DNA of 64,000 nucleotides from Zygnema circumcarinatum (taxonomy: Eukaryota > Streptophyta > Zygnematophyceae > Zygnematales > Zygnemataceae). Position 1 is the first letter of the stretch, and each line of letters opens with the position of its first letter. This document shows positions 42,276 through 54,860 of the stretch, one piece after another. The position numbers and the translations under genes were made by a program. The DNA lies in assembly GCA_037447605.1 (NCBI GenBank), contig CM074817.1, forward strand, positions 502,439-566,438, read 5' to 3'. The notes beneath the pieces were generated by a model. The model was not told where the DNA came from, ran no database searches, and worked only from the letters and a program-made list of their open reading frames with translations.

Positions 42276-45200
42276 ATGGACGCGGCCCGCTCCGCTGCTG
42301 ACAACACGCACCCTCGTGAGGAGGGAGAGGACGCCGGGACACACGCGACTGAGGGAGACGGTACTGAGGGGGACGGTGCTGGAAGTAGCAGAAAGAAGGG
42401 CTCAGGTGCACCAGGAGAAGAGCTTTTGAGCCTGCAAAACAAGGAAGCAAAGAGGAAACGGGTAGGAATGAGTTCATGGCCTTTTGTTTATTGGCGAACT
42501 TACTGTCGTGTACTTGAATCAATTCGTCTTCGATGTTTCATTCTATAACTTCTTGAGACAGTTGAATACATCCCTAGGTTCCATCAATATTTTGCTGCCT
42601 GGTGTGAATTGTATTTCCCGGCATGCGATCATTCAAACCAGATAGACAGCAGTGTCGTGGAACCAGCCAGAAACCATTAGGTCGAAAGTGTTCGCACGTT
42701 TCTGTCCTCAAGGTAATTCACACCTAGATGTATTTGTTTATTCTCCATGCTCTCTCTGATCAATGAAGCCACTCCGTGAACCTACTCCGCATTCGTTTTC
42801 CCTTTAGCAACATATGTGTCTATGCAGGACTCTTGCTTTATAAAGCACCTCCTGTTTGAGATAAGTGCGAGTTAGTTGCAGCCGTACGCGGCAGGTTTGT
42901 CTAGAAACTAAATAGGCAGTCCTTCAGGTATTTGGACTTCATTTCTTTTATATCACGTCATTGTAGCCTTGGCTTGAATGGACACGTCCATATCGGGTTA
43001 CTCTGAGCTTTGATAAATGCGTGCGCAAGCCGCTTGTTGACTGTACTGCGGCTACGCCGCATAGAGGTCATTTTGCAGTCCGTTCAATACACTTTTAGGT
43101 CCGATGCAAAAGTTACAGTCGCTAGACAGTGGCGGAGGCTGTCCAAGTATCCGTGTGCAACCGTTCTGGCCGGCATCCCCGCTTCTAATGCGAATTTATT
43201 CAGTTGGCCGGCGTGTGGAATCTGTGCGGGTTCAGGCCAGCAAAACTGCGAAACTTAAGCAAACGAAGTTGGACGTACGAAGGGAACAGTGGCTCGCTCA
43301 GGGTGAGAGCCATATACCTAAAGTGTTATTCTCATGAAAGATACCATGGTGGGGATAGGAGTGTTTGCGTATTGAATGAGAATTGCATACATATGGACTG
43401 TTGCACATGCTCATGTGACGTGTATGCATCCCTGCAGAACAGGCTATTTGTCTGGTTCTGCAGTCATCGTGCGCAGTAGTCCATGTTGATTAGTTCATGA
43501 GGTAGTCCTTTTTTCGATGGTGTTTCGTGTCTGCCCTTTCAATTCTGTAACATAGACCTAACCTTTTTGTGAGTTGTGAAGTTGGTATTAGGTCTTGCTC
43601 ACCACAAGGCAGATAGCAACATTTAGCTCCGTTTTTCCTTCATTTGTTGCAAGTATCTTGGCATGGGCAATTCAGAATGCTGGTTCATTTAAAACAAGAA
43701 GCAGTCAGTGTGCAGTTATGTGCTTATTGTTAGTTCGTAATGCTGCAGTTGTTGCAACAAAGAACGGAAGTGTGGTTGCGCCACAGCCAGGCAACGACAG
43801 TGGAAAAGAAGGTTTAACGTCCAAGAGCATCTCCGAACAGGAACCTGCCACTACAGGATCGAGAAAATTTGATTCGAAGAATAGTAGTTGTGGCAATGGC
43901 GTTCGAAAGGTGGCTACTCAGGTGTTGGACTTGAACACTGGAGAGTCGCTTGGCAACTGTAATGGTGTCCATATGTGTCAATATAATGGACAGGGACATG
44001 CGAATCCTATGGCAGATGCAACATTGAGAAATGGTCTCGAGAAGGATTTTGAGTATGCCTGTTCAAGTGCTCACAGAAGTGATCCACCCCATTGCGGAAA
44101 GGACGACCACCAGGTCTGTGAAGGTGAACTAGCCAATACTGGCCTTAGCCCGCTCAGTCTCAGCCTGAAGTTCCTTGAGGGTACTGGAATTGCGACAGGA
44201 AACGAGGGTTCCGATGAGATCAGCGAGTCAATGCTGAAAGGCGTCCAAGGTGGGGCGAGCAGTGGGAAAGTGCAAGTAAAGGATGCCAAGAAAGACAAAA
44301 AGCTGAGCGGAGGGAGGAAGGTGGTTGGAAAAAAAGTAGTTGCTTTTGCAGGTGAACATAATGATTTGAATGGTATCAGGCCGGACAAACATGCCCACGT
44401 TGTTGATGATGTATTTTCGACGGTCGATGGCAGATCGAATCGGCATGTTTGTGAAGAAGTTAGCGACATCAAAGGTGGCATTCAGGAGGACGTGGACAGA
44501 CAGAGGCTAGAAACCAACGGGAGTTGTCAGCACAGAGGAGCAGAGCAGGCTCAAAGTGGCTTTGGGAGGAAGGAAAAGGGGAAGAAGAAGGGGAGTGGAG
44601 GTTCAGGGAAGGAGTTGAGTGAGAATGCTCCAAGTGGGCAGGCAAATGGTCATAACCATGCAGCAGAAAGTACGGCTTGTACAGAAAATTATAATGGATT
44701 GGGAAACCTTACAATTGAGGAGAGGACAGCCACTAGTAGGGAAGGAAGTAGTAGAGCAAGTAGCAGCTGGGGTGAAAGTGGAAGTGAAAATGAAGAAGGA
44801 TCTGATGCAGAAGACGACTGGGAAGCTGCTGCAGATGCCTTAACCATGGGGGCAGAGAAAGTGCACTTGCGAAATGGGAAAGTAGGGCATGTGTTTCGAG
44901 ATGAGAGGGATGCGCGATCGGACGGGAGCAAGGTCAGCACAGGTGTTGGAAAATTGCTAATTGGGAATGCTTCCAATGCTGCGACAGATGGTGGAGCTGC
45001 TGGCAGAGTAAGACCAGGTGTTCGCTTTAATGAGCTTGCGATGCCAGTCTCCGGAGGACTTAGGAAAAATGTATTTTCACATCAGAATAGCTTTCCTGGC
45101 ACAGGCCATCACCTCGAGTTTCAATTTGAGGCAGGAGCACTGCGGCCGGAATATAAGTACAATGACGTGGGTATGGGGCTGAGGTCACGATCAATCAATG

Positions 45201-45571
45201 GCCGAGCATGGCGGCCCGATGATGTGGCACGACCCCAGACACTGCCTCCACCGTCCGAAGGAAAATCAGAGGGAAGTAGCATGGAGTATATGAATTCAAC
45301 TCCTGGAGGTAGAGAGGGCTGGCAAGTGGGAACGCTTGTAAAAAGGACAGGCTGGGGAGTGCCACCCCCGGCGCCATCCTTTTGCCCGATTTGCACCGAA
45401 GAGTTGGATATGACAGATTCCTCGTTCGTCCCTTGCTCGTGTGGATTCAGGCTGTGCCTGTTCTGCCATCACCGCATAGCATCAGACGACGGCCGTTGCC
45501 CCGGCTGTCGGAAAGTCTACAGCTCCGAGGCGGCCACAAAGCGCACGCCCAGCCTCTGGCTGCGAGTTTGA
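42276..45571 (+). CDS. Plant-type RING protein, C4C4 (NOT4-like) finger at C-terminus
   Basis: Probable E3 ubiquitin ligase. The first exon 42276-42461 (MDAARSAADN, ending KEAKRKR, phase 0) is followed by a long intron. A last exon of about 1.9 kb begins around 43.6-43.75 kb and stops at 45569-45571. The exact acceptor is not resolved: a phase-0 AG at 43,609 opens the frame, but the coding-looking sequence starts near VVATKNGSVV, so a small middle exon may be missing. The body is long, polar and low-complexity (acidic EDDWEAAADAL; basic KKDKKLSGGRK). The C-terminus carries CPICTEELDMTDSSFVPCSC, then LCLFCHHRI and CPGCRKVY, eight Cys and no His ligand, the C4C4 pattern of CNOT4. The spacing matches a plant family of RING proteins. 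Its partners cannot be inferred. Confidence 0.88.
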
Positions 45572-46856
45572 TCCCTCCCTCTAAATATTTAGGTGTCGTG
45601 TCCAGAGACGAGAGTCAAAAAGGAGCTGAGTGCACAGAGGCGTTAACGTCCCGGCGGCTCACAAGCTGACAGAGCTAGTTGGGCTTACAGGGCAGGTGTT
45701 GTACTTAAGCAGAATGAGGAGGATCAAGTTAGCCCTCCTGTAGTCATTCAGATGGAGGGACTGGTGGGGGTTGCTTTACCCTCCTTGTTCGACGCATGTA
45801 ATTTGATTTAGGTACAGTGAGGTTTTGCATTATCTCAATTTTGGGGTGTAAGGGTTCATAGAATGGTAGGCAGGACGTGGATGCGGACTGTTGTTTTGAT
45901 TACAGGCCTGTTTGTCGTTCTCTCAATGTCCTTTGGACTATGCAACGACTAAATAGAATGCAAATGTGTCCCGACTCCGCGCAGCGGGTCCACCCGCAAA
46001 CGTGGAGGGAGGTCCGATGCGCAGCTCAATGGCCGCTTGGAGCTGATGCGTTCTGTCTGTCTGCCCTCTCCGGATGCCCCTTTGGCTCTCCAGGAGACAG
46101 ATGATGATATGAGGCGAACAGTGGGCTTGGCGTGAGAGACAGCTGGCACAGCAGGTGTCCTGTCGGTGCCAGCTTCTGCAGCTGTGATTTTTGAATGCAT
46201 GGCTCGTTTGGCGATGGTCTGTTCTGCTCTGTAGTCGTTGGCATTTTGTCTTTCAACTGGGACATTCACGGAGGTTTGGACCTATTGCACTTATTTCGAT
46301 TTGATGAAAATCCTAAAAGCATAAAACGATATCAATTTACAGAAAAAAATTCTAATCATGTGTTACAGTTTTCGAAGGACAAGTTCATTGCATTCCTCAG
46401 TATAGAGATAAATGTTGCGTAGAAGCAAGGTCCATGGCAATGGTCAGCATCGCAATGCTTAAGGGTGTAACAACATATGCAAAGCAAGCGACCTTCTCAG
46501 CCGCGTTCCAAGCTCTCCAAGGAAGTGCACAAGCATTCGGTGCTCCGTCAGTGACTGGTTACATCATGTCCTACTAAAATATATCGAGTGATGAACCTGC
46601 TATCCGCTACCAGCCTAAAGCGTACATGCGCTACATCATGCCGAAGAACACTCCTTTGCGATCTTCACTTGCAACTGTAGAAACCGTGCTCTTACAACTA
46701 AGTTTTGCGACTGCCCTATTGGGCACAGTGAGTAGAACCTGTCAACAGTGCTTATCCGGCCTGTCTAACGGTCCGTAATCAGCCTCTCGTGGAAGTCAGG
46801 GTGGCGTTTACAGGGTAAAGTTGGGGCGCTGTGTTTACATGATGGCTGATGAATCC
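45572..46856. other. Convergent intergenic region between RING and SUZ12
   Basis: No gene is supported. Holds the facing 3' UTRs. TGTAA at 45,799 (plus) and TTACA at 46,808 and 46,835 (TGTAA on the minus strand) are possible green-algal-type poly(A) signals. Confidence 0.5.
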
Positions 46857-49800
46857 TTATTCCTTGTCGACCAAAACCAGACAACGATTAACCACCCCCC
46901 CGTCTACGAGGTTGAAGTTCCATAACTTCATTAAAAAGGCATAGAAACTCCTGCGCATGGCCGGCAAGTTGTCTTGGTGAATTAAATAATTGACTAGCCA
47001 GTTCCATTTCAAGACCCTGCTAAAATTATGAGCACAAGCGAGCAGGCAGGTTCAGCAAGTGCAGGGCCTGTTCACCTGCGCATTGCCGGAGGTCGCCCCA
47101 ATTTGCTGCCGTGAAGTTCTGCAAACGCCTCGCAGGCCCACGGCATGTGCCCGTCTGCCACGACTCTGCTCTCACCCGCAGCCAACAACCGCCCTGTGAC
47201 TCCTACAAAGAGAGTGTTCCCCCCCATACAGACGTCAAAGAGATCGCAAATCACTTTGGATCGAAGCTTACCTCTGCGTTCGAACAAAGGAATTCCACCA
47301 ATGCATCATCAATTTCTCCTCTCGAGAGACATCCACGAATTCCTCCAGCAGCTGCAACCAACCAATTATCAAGCCAAAGAAGATACCATCAAGACTTACC
47401 AACGAAAAGAAAGCGATACTAATTGCCACCATGCGAACCTGACTCACACTCCCTGTGCTTTGCAAAGGGAAACTTAGACAATTGGGAACATACTCGTTTG
47501 TCTTCCAGGTCAGCAAGGTACTCGTCCACATCATCTTCGCTGTCGTGATCCGCAAACAAATCATGTGTCGGCATAACCTAGAAAGAAGACAAAACAAAAC
47601 AAAAAAAAAACAAACAAACATGTTTCTCTCAATTAACCTGCAGCACTCTTTCCTTTGTTCTTTCACGGTGATCAGCTGTGCAACTAACCAAACTCCGGCC
47701 GAATACTGCGCAACAACGGAGCTTCGTCAAGACGGTTGAGAGAAGGTCCATCATCATCCACAAAAAAAAAGGGTACCTGAGCGGTTTGAGAATGGAAAAA
47801 GGGCCTTCGAAGTAATGACGTCCTGCTAGTCCCGGACCCTCCAAAGAACCAAATTAGCAAAACTGCGCCTGATTGGAAGAGGAGCAAGCAACACAACAAC
47901 GAAAACGATTCCATGTAGATCATAGACTTCACTTCGTTGCACAAGGTTGTTTCTCCCCAGCAGACACTCCTTGACTCCAAAGATCACCATCAGTACCTGC
48001 TTATGTCGGCAGACTCCAGTTTGGTTGGCACATGCAGGTTGTCTGTGGCAGACTCCAGCATCAATTCGCCCTCTTCCACCGAAGGCTTGCGTGGAGTATC
48101 GACTGGAACTTCTCCAGCTTTGGAAACTGCCTCTAAAGGTGCTGCCTGCATTGGCCCGGAAGCCGGCTCCGCCCAGCCGGAAGCGGACTTCGGAGCCGCC
48201 TTGGCCGGCGCGGCCGTCGGCTTCGTCGGGCCCTCGAGAGACGTCTCCACGATTTCAGTTCCTGCCTGCGAAGGGGCACTCTTTGCTGCTTTGAATCGGT
48301 CCGCCGCTTCCTGATCGCTGACATGGCCTTTTCCTCCGCCCTCTGCTCCAACGCCACCTGCCTGCTGCCTCTTCCTTTTTTGACGTCTTCTGCAGGGTGC
48401 ATGCATATGCGATTTGTTATCCTAACACCATGCGCTAGGCAATGTGGCATATCAGAATACGGTGCACAGCATGCAGACGCAAGAGGAACAGAAGGCCACG
48501 TACCAGTGGGAAACGGGAAAGCACATAGACCTATGATCAACCTCAGTTGCGAAAAATCTTGGAATAAGGGGAAAAACTCAGCGTCACCATTCATTCACAA
48601 TGTAAAACAGCTCAATAATCAAGCTTTGGAGGGAATCGGAGAGGCATTTGAGATGTCTTTGAAAGTGCAGTCTCCCAGAAGTGAGCACATTTCACATCAT
48701 ACAGGCTTCGCCCTCTGAGGTAAGCATTTTAATAAGCATGAATAGCTTAGGTCACCCTTCCTACATCAACACCTTCCTGTTTCTGCATCGTCATGTTGTA
48801 CCAATTTGCTACTTTCATGAACTACATGCGATGTGATATGCAATGAGGTTACTAAACGTGGTTCAACAATCGAACAGAAAGCACCGAAGTCCTTCGCAGA
48901 TCGAACCAACAAGACGTAACATGGTGGATTGACTCTTTTTTCTGAGCTCGAATGGCAGAAAGTGCAACTCACATGAAGCAGAAGCACTGATCTTGATTCA
49001 TTTCTGCAGATGGCCTCCCTCTACTGCCGTCCTGCACCCTTAAGATGTTCCAACCGTGAGCCATAACTTTCCTTACCTAGTAAAGAGACCAATCCTGCAG
49101 AAGAACAAATTGACATCTGAAATCCTAGGCTAAGGGTATCACTGAGTTCACATTCTGTCCATCCTGCCCATAACTTGTTTTGGTCTCCTCATGAGAGAAT
49201 TCAAGTTGCTTTTGGTATCGAGTAGACGCAATGGAAACCAGTCGCAATGCTTCTTCCTCGACGAAAGGAGTCGCCAGCGGGTCCCTGGCCCCGGGTCGAG
49301 CCAGCTCCCACGGATTCCCAAAATCTTCACTTGGGCCGATCGCAAAACGACGATGCTATGTTTGTGCACAGTTGGGTTATGTGCAGTTGTGAGTGAGTTT
49401 TTGTTAAGGCTTTATTCAAGTGACACAAACTACTCTCAGTATGAGATCGAATCGACAAGAACATTGTTTCAGAAACCTTCTGAACTTGGCCCAAACTGAG
49501 GTTTGACATAAATACCTACTAATCTTAAAGAGCAAATTGAGAGAAAACGTCAACACGAAAGGATGAAAACATATTAATTCTTAGAACTTGCACTTCCTTT
49601 CTATCCGATCAAGTACCTCATTTTAGATGACCATCTACTGTTTCTGTTACAACAGAAAAAACTTCACGCACGGAATTCCGTTTCATGCCTTCAAGCAGCG
49701 ACACAAGACAAGACCGAACTCACCAGCTTCTCTTCCAGAAACGACACCTCCACCTCATTGATGACACCATCAGTCTGTCCCCATGTCCCCATGTTCGGCA

Positions 49801-52800
49801 TAAAGTCGACGGCATCCGCATACAGTCGTTCTGAACTCATGCGGAGTACTCTCAGAGCTTCAAATCGTAGAAGCCCTGACAGCGGATCTCATTTTGTTAT
49901 AAACAATTCCCCGCGCTTGAAGCACCCACTATTTATCGCTAAAGCTGCTGATCTCAAACCAAAGCTGGTTCAAGAGATAGGGAGCTACAGAACTGTCCTC
50001 ATAAAGGATAGTCAGCAAAGTGTCCACCAGACAGGAGGCTCAGGGGCTTGCCCAGTTCAAACCTCGTAAGTTGTGGCAGTCCATAGGGTCAACAAATTGC
50101 AGAAGTGAATAAAACTCACATAGAAGCCAAACGTGAACTCCTCATGACAGGCTTGGAGATGCTGCTTCAAGCCCTGCACTGCCCCGTTACAATATCAACA
50201 CGATGTCCTCCACACATGGAGAACCCGTTCGTTCAACAAAAGCAACATATTGGGCGATAGCGTGCCACTCCAATCCAGTCCAGTCCAGTTTACAACCGAT
50301 GATACTCGAGCAAAACCATCACACTAAAAGCGCATGCTGGCCGAGCAGAAATGCACCTGAAAGTATCCACATTTGAGGAGGCAGAACGGGCACATGCTGT
50401 ACTCCACCACTGGCCAACCGTCGCCGTTCATCCTGCCACGTCCTTCAGTTTCTGCTCCAGGCCTTTCCCTATCTACCCGACAATCTTTGCAGCTCCACGA
50501 GAGTATATGGAAAACGTACCTTCTGATTTCTTAAAATTCCCCGCATTAAAGTTGTAGTGAAAGATGGCCCGTCCCTTTCTGTGCCCAAGCAGTAACCCCA
50601 AGGATTAATCTGCAGCGCGATCCCGTCTGACCTCTCATTCATCACTCCCAATTTCCAACATCCTTTTCGAGCAGCCTCCCATCTGCCATACACAGGTCTG
50701 CCCAACCGGAAAGAGCACTCACCTTGCCCAGCTCTCCGCGGAACCTCCTTCGACTGAGTGGCTCGCTCCGTACACTGTCGCAACCATTCGCAGGTGCACT
50801 TCCGCCTGTCCCCCCGGGGGATGGCCGCGTGAGACTCTGGCCACCCTGTCCTACATTTGCAAGCTTGGCATGAGGGGACGTGCTTCAAGCCGTTGAGAAC
50901 AACTAAAGCGTCTCAACCTAAAACAATTTCAGGTGGAAAATATCCATACACACTTGCACCTGTCCCGTGCCAGCCCCATGCAGCTTTAGCAAACCCCGTT
51001 TGCAGCCACTCTCTGAATTCGTGGACGCCTGCAAGGACATTGCCATCCCTTTCCCCAATCAAGCAAAACCATCTCATTTATACTTTCAAGTTTGCGTGGG
51101 AAAATGTGCCACCAACTAAACGATTGAACAACGCAGGGACATCTATCCTGATGAACCGAATGGTCACAAGGACGGGATATACATGGCAGTGCTTGAACAA
51201 AAAAAAAAAAGCAGATCATAGTCCGGATAGCGCCAAAGGCGGAAGCTGCACCTCTTGCAGCTGCCCTGCCTCCAGCGTCAGTGAGAGCTCCACACGGTTC
51301 GGAACGCCTTGCACTGGAGGAACGAATTTCGAAAAGTAACTAAGGGGCAGAAAACCCCCGACCACCTTAGCCCCAGAAGCACGCAATTGAAGCCCTGCAT
51401 TGTTTGGCCAGCCGTAGGAGAAGCTCAGGTAGATCAGTCCTCCACATTTTGGCGTGCTCTCAACTTTCAGCAGTTGCAGAAATGGCAGAAGCCACGAAAA
51501 CGCACCTGTATCGGGAATAGCTCCCACGCCCTCGAACGCAGAAAGTGTTGCACCGGAGTCAGCTGATAGATTCCCCCCCCCCCCTCATCCCCCGCCAAAA
51601 AAAAAGAGGGGGAAGGGGAGAAAAGAGAGGCCAGTTGATGAACAAGATAAAGCTTGTTCGTCACTCAGTACAAAACTACAACTTTTCAGTTTGAAGTGGA
51701 CCAACAAGCACAGCATAGCTGTCAACATACCAGAAGCAAGAAACACAAGTGTTTTCTCAGAGATTCGTGATGTCCCATCGACCTGGACGCGGTCGAGGCA
51801 GTTCACGACTAGAGGATCCTTGTGCCACCCACTGCCAACTACCTGCTTTTCTTGGTCACGTAAAATCAACACATTTCTTGTTTGCAGTTCTGTGGCGTGA
51901 TACCTCTCTTCAGCCTGCAACATGCTCTCCCCACCCATTTTCAAGCAGCTTCCAAGATCTCTCGAGGGCCACAATGCCGACCTTGTCCGGCAAGTCCAAC
52001 TTTTGTAATATTTAGTGGCCTGCAGGCCTTCTCTTAAAGTTGTGTCAGACATCATGCAGCATCATTTCAAAGAGCAGTACGCGGGTAGAGTGAAAAAAAA
52101 ATGGACATCAAACCCTACCCTGGCCGCTCTCCTACCCTACCCTCGCTCTCTACCCTGGCTGTCATGTACCATCCCTCCAAACGCTATGGGCGGTGGGAGC
52201 GGAAAATGCCGAAAGCTAGCAAACCAAAGGTTTACATATAGGTCTAGGTTATTACTTCCAAACATGTCTTCTTGGGAGATTGGATGTGCAAAGTGACAAA
52301 GTGGGACTCACAGGTAGCAAGGGGCTGTTGCTTGTAGTCAATACAGCAATGGCAACGGTGGCCACCGTTTCCAAACCGGGAGTTACCTCCCTGCAGTCAT
52401 CCTTACTGATCACATGATCCTCTTTAGGTTTGGCCTGCAGCAGGCCAGCCTCATCCAGACAGTCTTGCAGAGATATGCTGATCCGAGAACTGCATGCAGC
52501 CCCCACCAGCAACAGCATGTCTTCACATTCATGTTTCTGCGACACATTTGCTTATTGGGTCGCTCAGTTAGATCTTTCAGTGATATTTGTAAAGCCATGG
52601 CCTATTCCTAAATGGAGGGCTCGATGATTAAAGCGGCTCCAGCGGTGCAATCACATGTCGCATCTAAACCTGGCAATCCAGCTTCATACGCCAACATGAT
52701 CAAGTTTATGAAATTTCGTTTCGTTTCCGCTGAAAAGTAGCAGAATACAACACTTTCTCAGTTATAAAGGCTAGCCCCTTGGACCTTTCCTTTCAATGTT

Positions 52801-54277
52801 AAGCATTCGTTTGACAACAAGCATTGTCGACAACATATGGCAACACGCCTTTTTCGCAGTCCCGTATTATTGAACTTAACGCATCCAGATAGTGTTGCCA
52901 TTGTGACGACATCCAAATAGCAGACCTTTGGTCTGGTGCATTCGCATGTGCACATTACGATCACAGCTACGGGGACGTACGGTAATCGGACTCCTATCAA
53001 GGAATAGAGCTTATATCTGCATTCTAGGGGTGACCATTATAGTGCCGTGTCCCAGAAACCCTCTGTTCTGGTTGCTCAGGACATCGCCTTGCTTTTTGTA
53101 CGCGTTACCACAATTTATATCTGGATTCTTCAACAAGGCAACTGAAAATTACAATTTTTGTTAATCACTTTCAGATAGGCGAACTGAGGACTCGAACTGT
53201 GGTTTTGGAAGGAGTCGCGGTTTTCAATTCCTTTCGTTTATACCGTGAGCTGCATTCCCAACTAAGATGGACTGCATCTTCCCAACAGCTCGGCCTCTGA
53301 CGCTAATCACATGCACAATGGCTAGTTTGGGGCCACTCGGCCAAATACTTTCCACTACCTACTTATTGAGTTAGGATGGAAGGAGGTGCGAGTGATGGAA
53401 CAGAGTCTCACCATCCTGCCTCCAAGGGCTGATGCGCGCGAGGACCAGGGTCACACCCGCGCACACGGAAAGCGCGTGTTCTGCACAGAAAAGTTCCAGG
53501 AAGGTCAGTCGGGCGACAAAAACTTCCTATCTCAATACATCATCGACACACGCTGCTCCCCCAAGTTTTCTAGCACCTGATACATAACATTACCTCTTCG
53601 CCGCTCTTTTGCGAAAAGTGAGTGTGCGGGGTAGAAATATATGCTGCAGTGGAGCGGCCATCATAAGCAAGAGAGTTCAAGGTCAGTACCCAGAACAAGA
53701 AAAGGGTATTCTATCCTGTCCACGAATATGAGTACCGTTCAGAATTCTGGGCATGTCAAACACAATATACACCCATTCATGCTAAGCGATGGTGCAAGCA
53801 GGAACGAAATGGCTAGAAGGACATACATGCTGCTTTCCACTCTCATCCGCAATCTGAACGCGGTGACCGAGGAGGTTACAGAGCTCAATTGCTTGATAAG
53901 AAGCTGTGTTTAATGTCAAATTGTTCCTGCCTTCCTGCTCCATTGGCACTCCGTCAGTTGCTTGCTCCACAACAGTTGAGGGAAATTCACTGTCTCCGCG
54001 CCTGCAGCCATGCTGGACCCTCTCCCTCTCACGAGAAATGCAGAGTACTGAAAAATCTGCGGAACCTAATGAGCCCATCCACTGATCACCATGCAAAGGG
54101 GGCAGTACCAGAAGGGGACAACAGCAGCTCTCCATCAAACACAAAAGGAAACGTTACTGCCCGCTATTCACGCAGTGCCAAGGAAACCCCGAGTGAGACG
54201 AAGGAGCGCGAGAGACCTGAGGTGCGGGTGCGGAGGGCCATGGAGGCCAGGCATGGCCGCGCCCTGCAGCCGCGCAT
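46857..54277 (-). CDS. SUZ12/EMF2: SUZ12/EMF2-type Polycomb (PRC2) VEFS-box protein
   Basis: Scaffold subunit of PRC2, which methylates histone H3K27. Solid exons: 50451-50357 (ends MCPFCLLKCGYFQ), 50173-50120 (GLKQHLQACHEEFTFGFY), an exon ending 49724 with ERLYADAVDFMPNMG, 47577-47494 (DSEDDVDEYLADLEDKR), 47351-47272 (LEEFVDVSREEKLMMHWWNS), 47165-47076 (VVADGHMPWACEAFAELHG) and 46950-46857 (SFYAFLMKLWNFNLV, ending DKE). The zinc finger is C-X2-C-X12-H-X4-H, split by an intron; the VEFS box spans the last three exons. Upstream, HRKGRAIFHYNFNAGNFKKS and PNRVELSLTLEAGQL match the EMF2 middle, and YQAIELCNLLGHRV (about 53.87 kb) the ELYN N-terminal block. The start is uncertain: the ATG at 54277 is one candidate, another is near 54,013. 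Family assignment is secure. Confidence 0.93.
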
Positions 54278-54390
54278 GCCGCGCGCACAGGAGAGGCCGC
54301 CCGCGCGCCTCCGCGTCCTCGCAGGCCCTCGACGAGCTCAGCTCTTCAAAACCCTGAAAACTCTCAGCTCGTAACGGCAGGCTCGGACGT

Positions 54391-54735
54391 CCTAACCCTA
54401 ACCCTAACCCTAGACCATAACCCTAACCCTAACCCTAACCCTAAACCTAACCCTAAACCTAACTCTAAACCCCTAACCCTAACCCTAACCCTAACCCTAA
54501 CCCTAACCCTAACCCTAACCCTAACCCTAACCCTAACCCTAACTCCTAACCTCTAACCCTAACCCTAACCCTAACCCTAACCCTAACCCTAACCCTAACC
54601 TCTACCCCTTAACCCTAAGCCTAACCCTAACCCTAACCCTAACCCTAACCCTAACCCTAACCCTAACCTCTACCCCTTAACCCTAACCCTAACCCTAACC
54701 TCTACCCCTTAACCCTAACCCTAATCTTAACATTT
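54391..54735 (+). repeat. Interstitial CCCTAA telomere-like array
   Basis: About 345 bp dominated by CCCTAA on the plus strand, with variants CCCTAAA, CCTCTA and CCCCTTAA interspersed. The orientation is that of a left chromosome end. It sits just upstream of SUZ12's 5' end. Confidence 0.95.
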
Positions 54736-54860
54736 TTTCAAACAGGAAAAATGATGTGGCATTGATCTCGCGATGGCGATGCCAAGAAATCTATGTGGAA
54801 AATTGAACACGGAACCACGAGGACCTGGTCACAAATCACGGAGGACCGAGGACAGTACCA

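Noticed and set aside
53386-53580. Plus-strand frame of 64 codons with a protein-like composition
   Set aside because: Lies in the 5' part of SUZ12 on the opposite strand with no recognisable domain; could equally be antisense of an unresolved SUZ12 exon.
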